Below the pieces are notes generated by a model, which was not told the origin of the DNA, did not search any database, and was given only the letters and a program-made list of their open reading frames with translations. A stretch of 30,328 nucleotides of DNA from Nitriliruptoraceae bacterium (GTDB lineage Bacteria > Actinomycetota > Nitriliruptoria > Nitriliruptorales > Nitriliruptoraceae), in the NCBI GenBank assembly GCA_007118045.1, contig SKTG01000254.1, forward strand, positions 1 through 30,328. Direction: 5' to 3'. Shown here one piece after another: positions 23,132 through 30,328 of this stretch (positions are counted from its first letter, which is position 1; every line of letters begins with the position of its first letter). Position numbers and translations under genes: made by a program.

Positions 23132-23141
23132 CAGGTCCCGA

Positions 23142-23594
23142 TCAGCCGCCGGGGGTCCACAACCGCGAGGCGGCGCTGCTCGGCGACCCGCTCGCCTGGC
23201 CCTGGCCGGCCGCGCCCTCGGCGGCCTGGTCCGCGGCCGCGCGGGAGACGTCGTTGTCCTCGGTCTCCGAACTGGCGGCCACCTGCTGCTCCGCCTCGAC
23301 CTGGGCGAGCCGCAGCTGGCTGAGCGCGTCGTCGAGCTGCTTGGTGACCTCCTCGGGCAGCGCCTTGCGCGCACCCTCGGTCAGGGCGCCGGTCAGGTCG
23401 ATCAGGAGACGACCGTCGTTGCGGCCGAGCTTGACCTGCGCCGCGTTGAGCAGCGCGGACGCCACCTCCGCCACGACCTGTTCGACGGGCGCGCCACGCA
23501 GCTGGGTGAGGTACTCACGCACCTCCTCCTCGGACGGCTGGTCGGCACCGCCGGCGGCGCCGGCACCGGTGGGGTCGGTGGGGACGTTGCTCAC
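23142..23594 (-). CDS. DUF1844-like small protein
   Basis: A 150-residue protein with a helical core (about 25-105; EEVREYLTQLRGAPVEQVVAEVASALLNAAQVKLG, DGRLLIDLTGALTEGARKAL, LDDALSQLRLAQVEA) that resembles DUF1844, a short family often found upstream of infC in actinobacteria. Function unknown. The N-terminal 25 residues and the C-terminal 45 (Ala/Ser/Gly/Gln-rich) look disordered. The GTG start at 23594 is chosen for AGGAGGAG upstream; an in-frame ATG at about 23680 lacks one. It diverges from hisE and has terminator-like stems after it. Confidence 0.7.
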   Translation of the reverse strand: MSNVPTDPTGAGAAGGADQPSEEEVREYLTQLRGAPVEQVVAEVASALLNAAQVKLGRNDGRLLIDLTGALTEGARKALPEEVTKQLDDALSQLRLAQVEAEQQVAASSETEDNDVSRAAADQAAEGAAGQGQASGSPSSAASRLWTPGG

Positions 23595-23738
23595 AGCTGG
23601 CTCCTCCTGAGGGGCGCCACCGCGGGGAGAGGCGCGATCCGGGTCGTCGGTCGGCAGGGACGCGGCTTCGACGACCATGCGCGGTCCGTGTCCGGTCGTT
23701 CCGGCGATGGCGGAGCGCAGCCTATCCACCGGGCGCCC

Positions 23739-23744
23739 TACCCT
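23739..23744 (+). promoter_or_regulatory. Probable hisE -10 hexamer
   Basis: TACCCT within CCTACCCTGC, 35 bases upstream of the hisE ATG on the plus strand. The -35 region is not clear. The identical ten-base context recurs before arfB and pheS. Confidence 0.4.
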
Positions 23745-23779
23745 GCCCCGCCTCCCGGCCCCGTCCATCGGACCCCGCC

Positions 23780-24043
23780 ATGAAGACCTTCGACCAGCTC
23801 TTCGCGGAGCTCGCCGACAAGGCCGAGCGCCGCCCGGCCGGGTCCGGGACGGTCGCCGCCCTCGACGCGGGGGTCCACGCGATCGGCAAGAAGGTGGTCG
23901 AGGAGGCCGCCGAGGCGTGGATGGCCGCGGAGCACGAGAGCGAGGACCGGGCCGCCGAGGAGATCTCGCAGCTGCTCTACCACACCCAGGTGCTGATGCT
24001 GGCCCGGGGGTTGAGCCTGGAGGACGTCTACGCTCACCTCTGA
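23780..24043 (+). CDS. hisE: Phosphoribosyl-ATP pyrophosphatase
   Basis: Second step of histidine synthesis: hydrolyses phosphoribosyl-ATP to phosphoribosyl-AMP. The 87-residue single-domain protein (not fused to HisI) has the MazG-like helical signature GSGTVAALDAGVHAIGKKVVEEAAEAWMAAEHES with the EEAAE metal site and the EEISQLLYHTQVLMLARGL helix. The ribosome site before ATG is weak (CGGAC). hisG follows after 108 bases on the same strand. Confidence 0.95.
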   Translation: MKTFDQLFAELADKAERRPAGSGTVAALDAGVHAIGKKVVEEAAEAWMAAEHESEDRAAEEISQLLYHTQVLMLARGLSLEDVYAHL

Positions 24044-24151
24044 GCCGTCCCCGAGCGGTCCGGACTCAGCACCGCAGGCGGCCCGGCTCCCGGCAGCGGA
24101 CGACGGGTGCCCCGGTCCCCCGCCCTTCCCCGTACCCGAGCGAGGTCCTCG

Positions 24152-24997
24152 ATGCTGCGCGTCGCCGTCCCCAACAAGGGCTCCCTGTCCGAACCCGCCG
24201 CGGAGATGCTCCGGGAGGCGGGCTACCGCCAGCGTCGGGACGGCCGCGAGCTGGTGCTGGCGGATCCCGACAACGGGGTGGAGTTCTTCTTCCTGCGTCC
24301 CCGTGACATCGCCACCTACGTGGGCACGGGCACGCTCGAGCTCGGCATCACCGGACGCGACCTGCTGCTCGACGGGGACAGCCAGGCCACCGAGGTGCTG
24401 CGGCTCGGCTTCGGCGACTCGACCTTCCGCTACGCCGCCGTCCCGGGCACCGCGGACGCCATCGACGACTTCGCCGGCAAGCGCATCGCCACCTCGTACG
24501 GCGGGCTCGTCCGCACGGACCTGGAGGCGCGCGGCATCGAGGCCGAGGTCATCCACCTGGACGGGGCGGTGGAGACGGCGGTCCGGCTCGGGGTCGCGGA
24601 CATCATCGCCGACGTGGTCTCCACGGGGACGACGCTGCGACAGGCGGGCCTGGAGATCGTCGGCGAGCCGATCCTGCACTCGGAGGCGGTGCTCGTGGGC
24701 CGCAACGGCACTGGCGAGGACCCGCGGGTCGAGCAGCTGACCCGCCGGCTGACCGGTGTCATCATCGCGCGTCAGTACGTCATGATCGACTACGACTGCC
24801 GCGTCGAGACCCTCGAGGCCGCCTGTGCCATCACCCCCGGCATCGAGTCCCCGACCGTGAGTCCGCTGCACGACAAGGACTGGGTCGCCGTGCGCGCGAT
24901 GGTCGAGCAGCAGCGAACCAACCAGGTCATGGACGAGCTGTGGCACCTCGGGGCTCGGGGCATCCTGGTCACCGACATCCTGGCCTGCCGGCTCTGA
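24152..24997 (+). CDS. hisG: ATP phosphoribosyltransferase, long form
   Basis: First step of histidine synthesis: condenses ATP with PRPP. The 281-residue sequence is the long, homohexameric type: catalytic lobes about 1-200 with VPNKGSL (6-12), LELGITGRDLL (62-72) and the PRPP loop DVVSTGTTL (154-162), followed by an ACT-like C-terminal domain (about 205-281) that gives histidine feedback inhibition, with ESPTVSPL. No HisZ is needed. ATG at 24152 is chosen for CGAGG upstream and the MLRVAVP family start; an upstream in-frame ATG at 24107 is unlikely. It converges on the helicase-like gene with a 19-base gap. Confidence 0.96.
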   Translation: MLRVAVPNKGSLSEPAAEMLREAGYRQRRDGRELVLADPDNGVEFFFLRPRDIATYVGTGTLELGITGRDLLLDGDSQATEVLRLGFGDSTFRYAAVPGTADAIDDFAGKRIATSYGGLVRTDLEARGIEAEVIHLDGAVETAVRLGVADIIADVVSTGTTLRQAGLEIVGEPILHSEAVLVGRNGTGEDPRVEQLTRRLTGVIIARQYVMIDYDCRVETLEAACAITPGIESPTVSPLHDKDWVAVRAMVEQQRTNQVMDELWHLGARGILVTDILACRL

Positions 24998-25016
24998 CCC
25001 CCTCGCGACGTCGGGC

Positions 25017-27260
25017 TCACACGGCCGCGTCGACGCGTTCGCACCCGTCCAGCCCGGGCGCGGCGGAGTCGGGCGGGGCGACCAGGGTCAGGCGGCGGGT
25101 GGCTCGGGTGATGGCGACGTAGAGCTGGTGCGTGCCGACCGACGACGCGGCCACGATCGCGTCCGGGTCCATCACGACCACGTCGTCGAACTCGAGCCCC
25201 TTGGCGCTGCGGACGTCGAGGACGCGGACCCGGTCCGCCTCGTCGCCGGCCTCGGTCGCGACGGCCTCCTCCAGCGTGGCCACGGCAGCGGGTTCCGCGA
25301 GCACGCCCACCGTGCCGCCGTGCTCGCTGGTGAGGCGGCGGACCTCGGCCGCGGCCGCTGCCGGCAGATCGTGCGCCGCGAGGTGGCGGGGCGCTTCACC
25401 GCTGGAGCGCACGGCCTCCGGCGCTTCGTCCGGATCGTGTCCGGCAGCGGCGAGCACCTCCCTGGCGAGCGCCGCGATCTCGGTCGGGGTGCGGTAGTTG
25501 ACGTGCAGCTCGGTGATCTCCACCGACCGACGTCCGATCAGCCGAGCCACCTCGCGCCACGTCGTCGGCTCCGCGACCCGGCTGCGTTGCGCGAGGTCGC
25601 CGACGACCGTCCACGATGCGTAGGGACCGCGACGTGCGACCGCCCGCCACTGCATCGGTGTGAGGTCCTGCGCCTCGTCCACCACCACGTGCGCGAAGTC
25701 GCGGTACGAGTCGGCGTCGACGTCGGGGGGTGCGACCTCGAGGTGGAGCTCCTCGGAGCCCAGCCGCAGACCCGGGTCGTCCTCGTCGGGCTCGGCGGCG
25801 GTGGGTCGGCGGCCCGGGGGCGGGCCGAGCAGGGTGGCCACCTCGTCGAGCAACGCCACGTCGTCGACGGTCCAACCGTCGGCCTCGGCCCAGGCCGTCC
25901 GCAGCGTGCCGAGGTCCTCCTCCGAGAGCAGCCCGGCGCCGAGCCGCGCGAGGTCGACCTCGCCGGAGGCCGCTGCCGCCACCACCGCGATGGGGTCGAG
26001 CGTCGGCCAGTAGCACCGTCGCAGCATCGTCACCTGCGGCGAGTCGTCGAGCGCGGCGTCGAAGCCGCTGCCCTCGCGCGCCTCGGGCACCCGGGCCCCC
26101 GCGGCCCGGTGTGCCGGTCGCCAGATCCGCCAGAGCGCGGCACGCAGCGCCTGATCGGCCGCTTCGGCGCGGTCGTGGTAGCCGGTCGCCTGCTCGGAGA
26201 CGCGCACGTTCGCGAGCTGGCGTTCCCGCACCTCCTCGAGCTGGGCCGCGGCGACGGTGACCGTGGTCCCGTCGAACGACACCCGGGTCTCCGGCGGGAT
26301 CGGCGGCAGGGCCGCCGCCACCAACCGGCGCGCGAGCTCGATCATGGCCCGGTCGCCCTTGATCCGGCCGACGTCGGGCGTGTCCCAGCCGCGGATGCGT
26401 GCGCCGCGGGGTGCCAGACCCGCCAGCGGCTTCTGCACGGCGCGGTCCTCGCCCAACGCCGGCAGGACCCGGGCGGTGTACTCGGTGAAGGCCGCGGACG
26501 GACCGATGACGAGCACGCCCCGGCCCTCGAAGCGGTCCCGGTCCCGGTAGAGCAGCGAGGCGACGCGGTGCAGCGCCACCACGGTCTTGCCCGTACCTGG
26601 GCCCCCCGTGACCACCAGGGTGCCGGTGGCCGGCGCCCGGATGATGCGGTCCTGTTCGGCCTGGATCGTCGCGACGATGTCGCGCATCGTCCCGCTGCGC
26701 TCACGCGACAGCGACGCCAGCAGCGCGCCCTGGCCGGTGACCGAGGTGAGCCCGAGCTTGGCCGCGGCCTCCGCGTCGAGCACCTCGTCGTCGAGGTCGC
26801 GCACCTCGCGGCCGCGCGTGACCAGCGTGCGGCGTCGGGCGACGTCGAGCGGGACCGCGGCCGTGGCCTGGTAGAAGGCCGCGGCGGCCGGAGCCCGCCA
26901 GTCGACGAGGACCACCTCGCCGTCGTCGTCGACCACGGAGACACGACCCACGTGCAGCACCTCGCCGTCGGCGAGGTCGAGCCGGCCGAACGTCAGCGAT
27001 TCCACGTCCCCGAAGGTGAAGCGTGACGCCCGAGAGGCGTGGTGGTGAGCCGCCACGTCCCGCTCGAACCGGGCCTGGAAGGTCGGCCCGGTGGGTGCCG
27101 CCGACGCGGAGGCGACGCGTTCGTTCGCGCGGCGCCGCAGCGCTTCCACGCGGTCGTGCACCAGGTCGAGGTGGGCCTGTTCGGCCGCGATGGCACGCCG
27201 CTTCTCCCCTGGCGCCGGGGTCGGCAGGGGTGGCGGTCCGGGGTCGCTGACGTGGCTCAC
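25017..27260 (-). CDS. HelD/HelR-like RNA polymerase-recycling ATPase (UvrD/Rep superfamily)
   Basis: A 747-residue superfamily 1 ATPase: N-terminal coiled arm (about 20-75, AAEQAHLDLVHDRVEALRRR), then FGRLDLADGEVLHVGRVSV...DWRAPAAAAFYQAT, typical of HelD, Walker A GGPGTGKT (219-226), Walker B VVDEAQDLTPMQW, VVGDLAQRSR, and C-terminal motifs VLDVRSAKGLEFDDVVVMD and LYVAITRATRRL. HelD proteins enter RNA polymerase and release stalled DNA complexes; the actinobacterial HelR type can also displace rifamycins. The GTG start overlaps the ribH TGA (GTGA), tying it to the riboflavin operon; the frame remains open upstream within ribH. DNA-helicase activity is not implied. Confidence 0.9.
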   Translation of the reverse strand: MSHVSDPGPPPLPTPAPGEKRRAIAAEQAHLDLVHDRVEALRRRANERVASASAAPTGPTFQARFERDVAAHHHASRASRFTFGDVESLTFGRLDLADGEVLHVGRVSVVDDDGEVVLVDWRAPAAAAFYQATAAVPLDVARRRTLVTRGREVRDLDDEVLDAEAAAKLGLTSVTGQGALLASLSRERSGTMRDIVATIQAEQDRIIRAPATGTLVVTGGPGTGKTVVALHRVASLLYRDRDRFEGRGVLVIGPSAAFTEYTARVLPALGEDRAVQKPLAGLAPRGARIRGWDTPDVGRIKGDRAMIELARRLVAAALPPIPPETRVSFDGTTVTVAAAQLEEVRERQLANVRVSEQATGYHDRAEAADQALRAALWRIWRPAHRAAGARVPEAREGSGFDAALDDSPQVTMLRRCYWPTLDPIAVVAAAASGEVDLARLGAGLLSEEDLGTLRTAWAEADGWTVDDVALLDEVATLLGPPPGRRPTAAEPDEDDPGLRLGSEELHLEVAPPDVDADSYRDFAHVVVDEAQDLTPMQWRAVARRGPYASWTVVGDLAQRSRVAEPTTWREVARLIGRRSVEITELHVNYRTPTEIAALAREVLAAAGHDPDEAPEAVRSSGEAPRHLAAHDLPAAAAAEVRRLTSEHGGTVGVLAEPAAVATLEEAVATEAGDEADRVRVLDVRSAKGLEFDDVVVMDPDAIVAASSVGTHQLYVAITRATRRLTLVAPPDSAAPGLDGCERVDAAV

Positions 27261-27727
27261 GTGCCTCGCAACAGGTTCGCGGTCTCGACGGCGGCGAGAG
27301 CGGCCTCGGCGCCCTTGTTGCCCAGCTTGCCGCCGGCCCGAGCCACCGCCTGTTCCCAGGTGTCGGTGGTCAGCACGCCGAACGCGACGGGCAGCCGGTG
27401 ACGACGCGCCACGGCCGCCGCGCCCGAGGCGGCCTCGCCGGCGACGTAGTCGAAGTGCGGCGTGTCCCCGCGGACCACGCACCCGAGCGCCACCAGCGCA
27501 TCGACCTGCCCACCGTCGGCCAGGTGCTCGAGTACCACGGGGAGCTCGAACGCCCCCGGCACCCAGACCACCTCGAGGGCGTCGGCGTCGGCGCCGTGCC
27601 GCAGCAGCGCATCGCCAGCCCCCTCGACGAGCGGGCGCACGACCGCCTCGTTGAAGCGCGTGGCGACCAGCGTGATGCGCAGCCCGGAGGCGTCGAGCGA
27701 GCCGGATCGTTGGCTGATGTCGTTCAC
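27257..27727 (-). CDS. ribH: 6,7-dimethyl-8-ribityllumazine synthase
   Basis: Condenses the pyrimidine diaminouracil with dihydroxybutanone phosphate in riboflavin synthesis. The 156-residue protein shows LVATRFNEAVVRPLVEGA, VWVPGAFELPVV, ALGCVVRGDTPHFDYVAGEAASG, FGVLTTDTWEQAVARAGGKLGNKGAEAALAAVE, all conserved, including the catalytic His in DTPHFDYV. The GTG at 27727 has GGAGGA upstream. Its stop overlaps the HelD-like gene by four bases. It follows ribBA after 91 bases. Confidence 0.97.
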   Translation of the reverse strand: MNDISQRSGSLDASGLRITLVATRFNEAVVRPLVEGAGDALLRHGADADALEVVWVPGAFELPVVLEHLADGGQVDALVALGCVVRGDTPHFDYVAGEAASGAAAVARRHRLPVAFGVLTTDTWEQAVARAGGKLGNKGAEAALAAVETANLLRGT

Positions 27728-27818
27728 GGGGTCCTCCGCTGCGGCTGCTCGGTCGGGCGGTGCGGTCGGGCCGGGACCGTTCCGGGTGGGGCTGCGCTGG
27801 GTGCTGGCACGTCGGTCC

Positions 27819-29321
27819 TCATGCCTCGCCGTCGTCGCCCGCGCCCCGCATCGTGACCGGGACGTCGTCGCGGTCACGGGGGCGTTCGCGGGCTCGACGC
27901 CGCGTGGTGCCGAGACTCACCGACTGGTCGGCCCGAGGTCGGCCGGCGCCCTGCGCCGCCACGGCGTCGTCGTCCCGGGTCCGGTCACGCCTCCTCGACG
28001 GTCCCTCGTCGGGCGGCGGGGCCATGCCGACCCCGCGCACCGGCTTCTCGACGGCTTCCGGAGCCTCGCGTCCCTGAGCCGCGATGTCACCGACGCCCGT
28101 GGAGATCGGCAGGTCCTCACCGGACAGCTCGTGGCCCATCCGCTCGGCCTTCGTGCGCAGGTAGAAGGCGTTGGCGGGGTTGGGCCTGACCTCGACCGGG
28201 ACGCGGTCGACGATCGAGAGACCGAAGCCGCCGAGCGCGGCTCGCTTCTGCGGGTTGTTGGTCAGCAGTCGCAGCGTCGAGAGGCCCAGGTCGGCGAGGA
28301 TCGACGCGCCGATGCCGTAGTCGCGCGAGTCGTTGGGCAGCCCGAGCTCCAGGTTCGCATCCACCGTGTCGGCGCCGTTGTCCTGCAGCTCGTAGGCCTG
28401 CAGCTTGTGCAGGAGCCCGATACCGCGGCCCTCGTGCCCGCGCAGGTACACGATCACGCCCTGCCCCTCCTGGGCGATGCGCGCCATCGCCAGGTCGAGC
28501 TGCGGTCCGCAGTCGCAGCGCAGGCTGCGGAACACGTCCCCCGTGAGGCACTCGGAGTGCATGCGCACCAGCACGTCGGGCTGGTCCTCGACGTCGCCGA
28601 ACAGCAGGGCCAGGGACTCCGAGCCGTCGGCCGACGACCGGTATCCCAGCATGCGCCAGTCGCCGTACGGCGTGGGCAGCTTCGCCGTCGCGACCCGCTC
28701 GACCACGGTCTCGCGCTCGCGCCGGTAGGCCACCAGATCCGCGATCGTCACCAGCAGGAGACCGTGCTCCTCGCAGAACGCCTCCAGGTCGGTCACGCGC
28801 GACATCGTCCCGTCGGCGTTGACGACCTCGCAGATGGCCGCGGCCGGTCGGCGACCAGCGAGCCGCGCGAGGTCGACGGAGGCCTCCGTGTGACCCAGCC
28901 GCCGCAGCACACCACCGGGGTGGTAGCGCAGCGGGAACACGTGACCCGGGCGGGTCACGTCGTCGGCCGAGCTGGCGGGGTCGCCGAGCACCTGACAGGT
29001 GCGGGCACGGTCGGCCGCCGAGATGCCGGTGGTGGTGCCCGACGTGGCGTCGACGGACACGGTGTAGGCCGTGCCCTTCGGGTCCTCGTTGCGCTGCACC
29101 ATCGGGGGTAGCTGGAGCCGGTCGAGATCCTCGCCGAGCATCGGCACGCAGATGATCCCGGACGTGTGGTTGATCATGAACGTGAGGTTCTCGGGGGTGG
29201 CCGCGTCCGCGGCGAGGACGAGGTCGCCCTCGTTCTCCCGGTCCTCGTCGTCGACCACGACGACCATGCCACCATCGCGGATGACGGCGATGGCCTCGTC
29301 GATGGTGGCGAAGCGGGTCAC
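27819..29321 (-). CDS. ribBA: Bifunctional DHBP synthase/GTP cyclohydrolase II
   Basis: Provides both precursors of lumazine. The N-terminal RibB domain (about 1-200) has DDEDRENEGDLV (24-35), HTSGIICV (52-59) and TTTGISAADRA (97-107). The C-terminal RibA domain (about 205-400) has Zn ligands Cys258, Cys269 and Cys271 (SECLTGDVFRSLRCDCG), GHEGRGIGL, DSRDYGIGASIL and LLTNNPQKRAAL. After HEL at 397-399 comes a tail of about 100 residues, rich in Arg/Asp/Pro (for example TTRRRARERPRDRDD), not seen in ordinary RibBA of about 400-420. GTG start overlaps the ribE stop (GTGA). Confidence 0.96.
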   Translation of the reverse strand: MTRFATIDEAIAVIRDGGMVVVVDDEDRENEGDLVLAADAATPENLTFMINHTSGIICVPMLGEDLDRLQLPPMVQRNEDPKGTAYTVSVDATSGTTTGISAADRARTCQVLGDPASSADDVTRPGHVFPLRYHPGGVLRRLGHTEASVDLARLAGRRPAAAICEVVNADGTMSRVTDLEAFCEEHGLLLVTIADLVAYRRERETVVERVATAKLPTPYGDWRMLGYRSSADGSESLALLFGDVEDQPDVLVRMHSECLTGDVFRSLRCDCGPQLDLAMARIAQEGQGVIVYLRGHEGRGIGLLHKLQAYELQDNGADTVDANLELGLPNDSRDYGIGASILADLGLSTLRLLTNNPQKRAALGGFGLSIVDRVPVEVRPNPANAFYLRTKAERMGHELSGEDLPISTGVGDIAAQGREAPEAVEKPVRGVGMAPPPDEGPSRRRDRTRDDDAVAAQGAGRPRADQSVSLGTTRRRARERPRDRDDVPVTMRGAGDDGEA

Positions 29322-30082
29322 TGGTGCTCCTGCGCGGTCGGGCGCGGCTGGTGCTGGCTGGTCGTGGCGTGCGGTTCGGCGGGGCCGGTCGTGGTATGCG
29401 CTTCGCTCGGGCCGGTCGTGGCATTCGGTTCGCTCGGGCCGGTCGTCCCGTCGCGCATGACGCCCTCCAGCGCCCCGTACGGGCTCGACACGCCACCGAC
29501 GAGCAGCCGTTCAACGTACTTGGCGATGACGTCGACTTCGAGGTTGACCCGGTCTCCGACGGCCACCGCCTCGAGGTTGGTCACCGCCAGCGTGTGCGGG
29601 ATGAGCCCGAGGCGGAACGCTCCGTCGTCGGTGACGTCCACGACCGTCAGGCTGACACCGTCGACCGTGACCGACCCCTTGGGCACGAGGTAGCGCGCGA
29701 CGGGCCGTGGCGCGGCGATCGTCAGGAACGTCGTCCCCGGTCGCTCCTCCCGGGCGACGACCTCGCCGACCGCGTCGACGTGCCCCTGCACGAGGTGGCC
29801 GCCGAAGCGGTCGTGGGCGGCCATCGCGCGCTCGAGGTTGAGGGCGGCTCCCACGCTCAACTGGCCGAGCGCGGTCGCCCGCAGCGTCTCCGCCATCAGG
29901 TCCGCCGTGAAGCCCTCGTCGGGCAGGCTCGTCACCGTCAGGCAGCAGCCGTTGACACTGACGGAGTCGCCGATGCGCGCGTCCCCGACGACGAGCTCGC
30001 ACGCCACCGTGAGGCGCGCGGCGTCGCCGTCCCGCTCGATGCTGTGGAGCCGTCCGAGCTCCTCCACGATCCCGGTGAACAT
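29318..30082 (-). CDS. ribE: Riboflavin synthase, alpha chain
   Basis: Dismutates two lumazines into riboflavin. The 254-residue protein has two lumazine-binding barrels: MFTGIVEELG with NGCCLTVT (45-51) and RFGGHLVQGHVDAVG (92-106) with DGVSLTVVDV (141-150), then IPHTLAVTNL and the trimerisation helix DVIAKYVERLL. Residues 213-239 are three copies of a nine-residue TTGPSEPNA-type repeat in a tail of about 45 residues beyond the usual end. ATG at 30082 has GAGGAGGGAG upstream and shares one base with the ribD stop (TGATG). Confidence 0.95.
   Translation of the reverse strand: MFTGIVEELGRLHSIERDGDAARLTVACELVVGDARIGDSVSVNGCCLTVTSLPDEGFTADLMAETLRATALGQLSVGAALNLERAMAAHDRFGGHLVQGHVDAVGEVVAREERPGTTFLTIAAPRPVARYLVPKGSVTVDGVSLTVVDVTDDGAFRLGLIPHTLAVTNLEAVAVGDRVNLEVDVIAKYVERLLVGGVSSPYGALEGVMRDGTTGPSEPNATTGPSEAHTTTGPAEPHATTSQHQPRPTAQEHQ
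29366..29446 (-). repeat. 27-bp coding tandem repeat at the ribE 3' end
   Basis: Three in-frame 27-base units encode TTGPSEPNA, TTGPSEAHT and TTGPAEPHA (RibE residues 213-239), with a fourth partial TT. The unit being a multiple of three preserves the frame up to the ribBA overlap. Confidence 0.88.
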
Positions 30083-30328
30083 CAGGCTCCCTCCTCGGGG
30101 CTTCCGAGCGACTCCGGTCGGAGATGCAGGATCAGGTCCGGGCCGACGCCGCCCACCCGTTCGGCGCGCCACCGTCGGCCGGGTGGGGGGTCGAGCGCGC
30201 GACGCGGTCGTCCGTCGCCCAGGCCGCTGGCCACGTGCAGCACCAACCGGTCGACCAGGTCGGCGGCCACGAGCGCATCGGCCAACGTCCGACCCGGCTC
30301 GGCCAGCACGCTGGTGATCCCCCGCGCC
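30082..30328 (-). CDS. ribD: RibD C-terminal reductase domain (partial)
   Basis: The right edge carries the last 81 codons of a minus-strand gene: GITSVLAEPGRTLADALVAADLVDRLVLHVAS matches the last helix-strand part of the RibD reductase (usual LLVEGG-TL--ALLEAGLVDEL). It would reduce the deaminated pyrimidine in riboflavin synthesis. The usual EGG reads EPG here. The gene position, right before ribE, supports the call. The N-terminal deaminase and the operon promoter lie outside the window. Confidence 0.85.
   Translation of the reverse strand, partial: ARGITSVLAEPGRTLADALVAADLVDRLVLHVASGLGDGRPRRALDPPPGRRWRAERVGGVGPDLILHLRPESLGSPEEGA

Larger units (their letters stand above)
22600..23141 (-). 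other. Long infC upstream region without a recognised gene
   Basis: These 542 bases hold a possible promoter (23047-23076), terminator-like stems at both ends (23077-23131 and 22737-22759), an inverted repeat TCGGAC/GTCCGA at 22783-22798, and the 23-bp direct repeat. An Arg/Thr-rich frame of 87 codons (ATG at 23011, stop 22748) resembles no family I know; its stop falls in the loop of the 22737-22759 hairpin. Confidence 0.5.

Noticed and set aside
22748..23374. A 208-codon minus-strand frame across the infC leader and DUF1844
   Set aside because: It overlaps the DUF1844 gene in another frame and is Arg/Pro/Thr-rich; only its last part is kept as a speculative leader frame in findings.
25017..27260. 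UvrD-type DNA repair helicase or defence helicase
   Set aside because: N-terminal arm and the DWRAPAAAAFY region are HelD features, and no defence genes accompany it.

Overview
This is a strongly GC-rich chromosomal window whose gene set and order look actinobacterial. It holds an infC-rpmI-rplT / rlmB / PAS kinase / pheS-pheT / argCJBD-argR-argG-argH block, an actinobacterial-type 16S rRNA 5' end, TANNNT promoter hexamers and many GTG starts. The lineage is probably an early-branching or less-studied Actinomycetota group; I cannot assign it from these bases. There are no phage, IS, CRISPR, toxin or classical defence genes. It is core metabolism and information processing, so the interest lies in start codons, gene junctions, repeats and leader RNAs.

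Layout, left to right. Positions 1-123 are the 5' end of a 16S rRNA gene on the minus strand. Its leader (boxA) and promoters fill 124-849, along with a 13-bp tandem repeat. Then comes a minus-strand series read right to left: argC, argJ, argB, argD, argR, argG, a VOC-family gene, argH, polX and an alkyladenine glycosylase (mpg), which runs towards the rRNA operon. An ArgR-type operator lies inside a promoter upstream of argC. The argF gene (ornithine carbamoyltransferase), usual between argD and argR in actinobacteria, is absent. Between the arg cluster and pheT sit arfB (minus) and an S9 peptidase (plus), diverging from a 57-bp gap in which both look leaderless.

From 15.3 to 23.6 kb the minus strand carries pheT, pheS, a soluble PAS histidine kinase overlapping an rlmB-like rRNA methyltransferase, rplT, rpmI, infC and a DUF1844 gene. 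infC appears to start at ATC behind a perfect AGGAGG, the rare-start arrangement tied to IF3 autocontrol. Its leader is long and contains terminator-like hairpins.

From 23.8 kb, hisE-hisG run on the plus strand and converge on a minus-strand riboflavin operon (3' end of ribD, ribE, ribBA, ribH). A HelD/HelR-like RNA polymerase-recycling ATPase gene follows ribH and is translationally coupled to it.

Three themes recur. Stop/start overlaps of the GTGA or ATGA type join many gene pairs. Short tandem duplications sit at gene junctions: argH start, argH end, infC leader, ribE end and rrn upstream region. Low-complexity Ala/Gly/Asp/Thr/Arg segments are inserted in or added to otherwise conserved enzymes (PheT, Mpg, S9 peptidase, RibBA, RibE, ArgB). 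I found no clear new multi-gene system. The best candidates for undescribed biology are the 17-bp repeat ladder of Shine-Dalgarno plus GTGA units in front of argH, and the infC leader with its ATC start.
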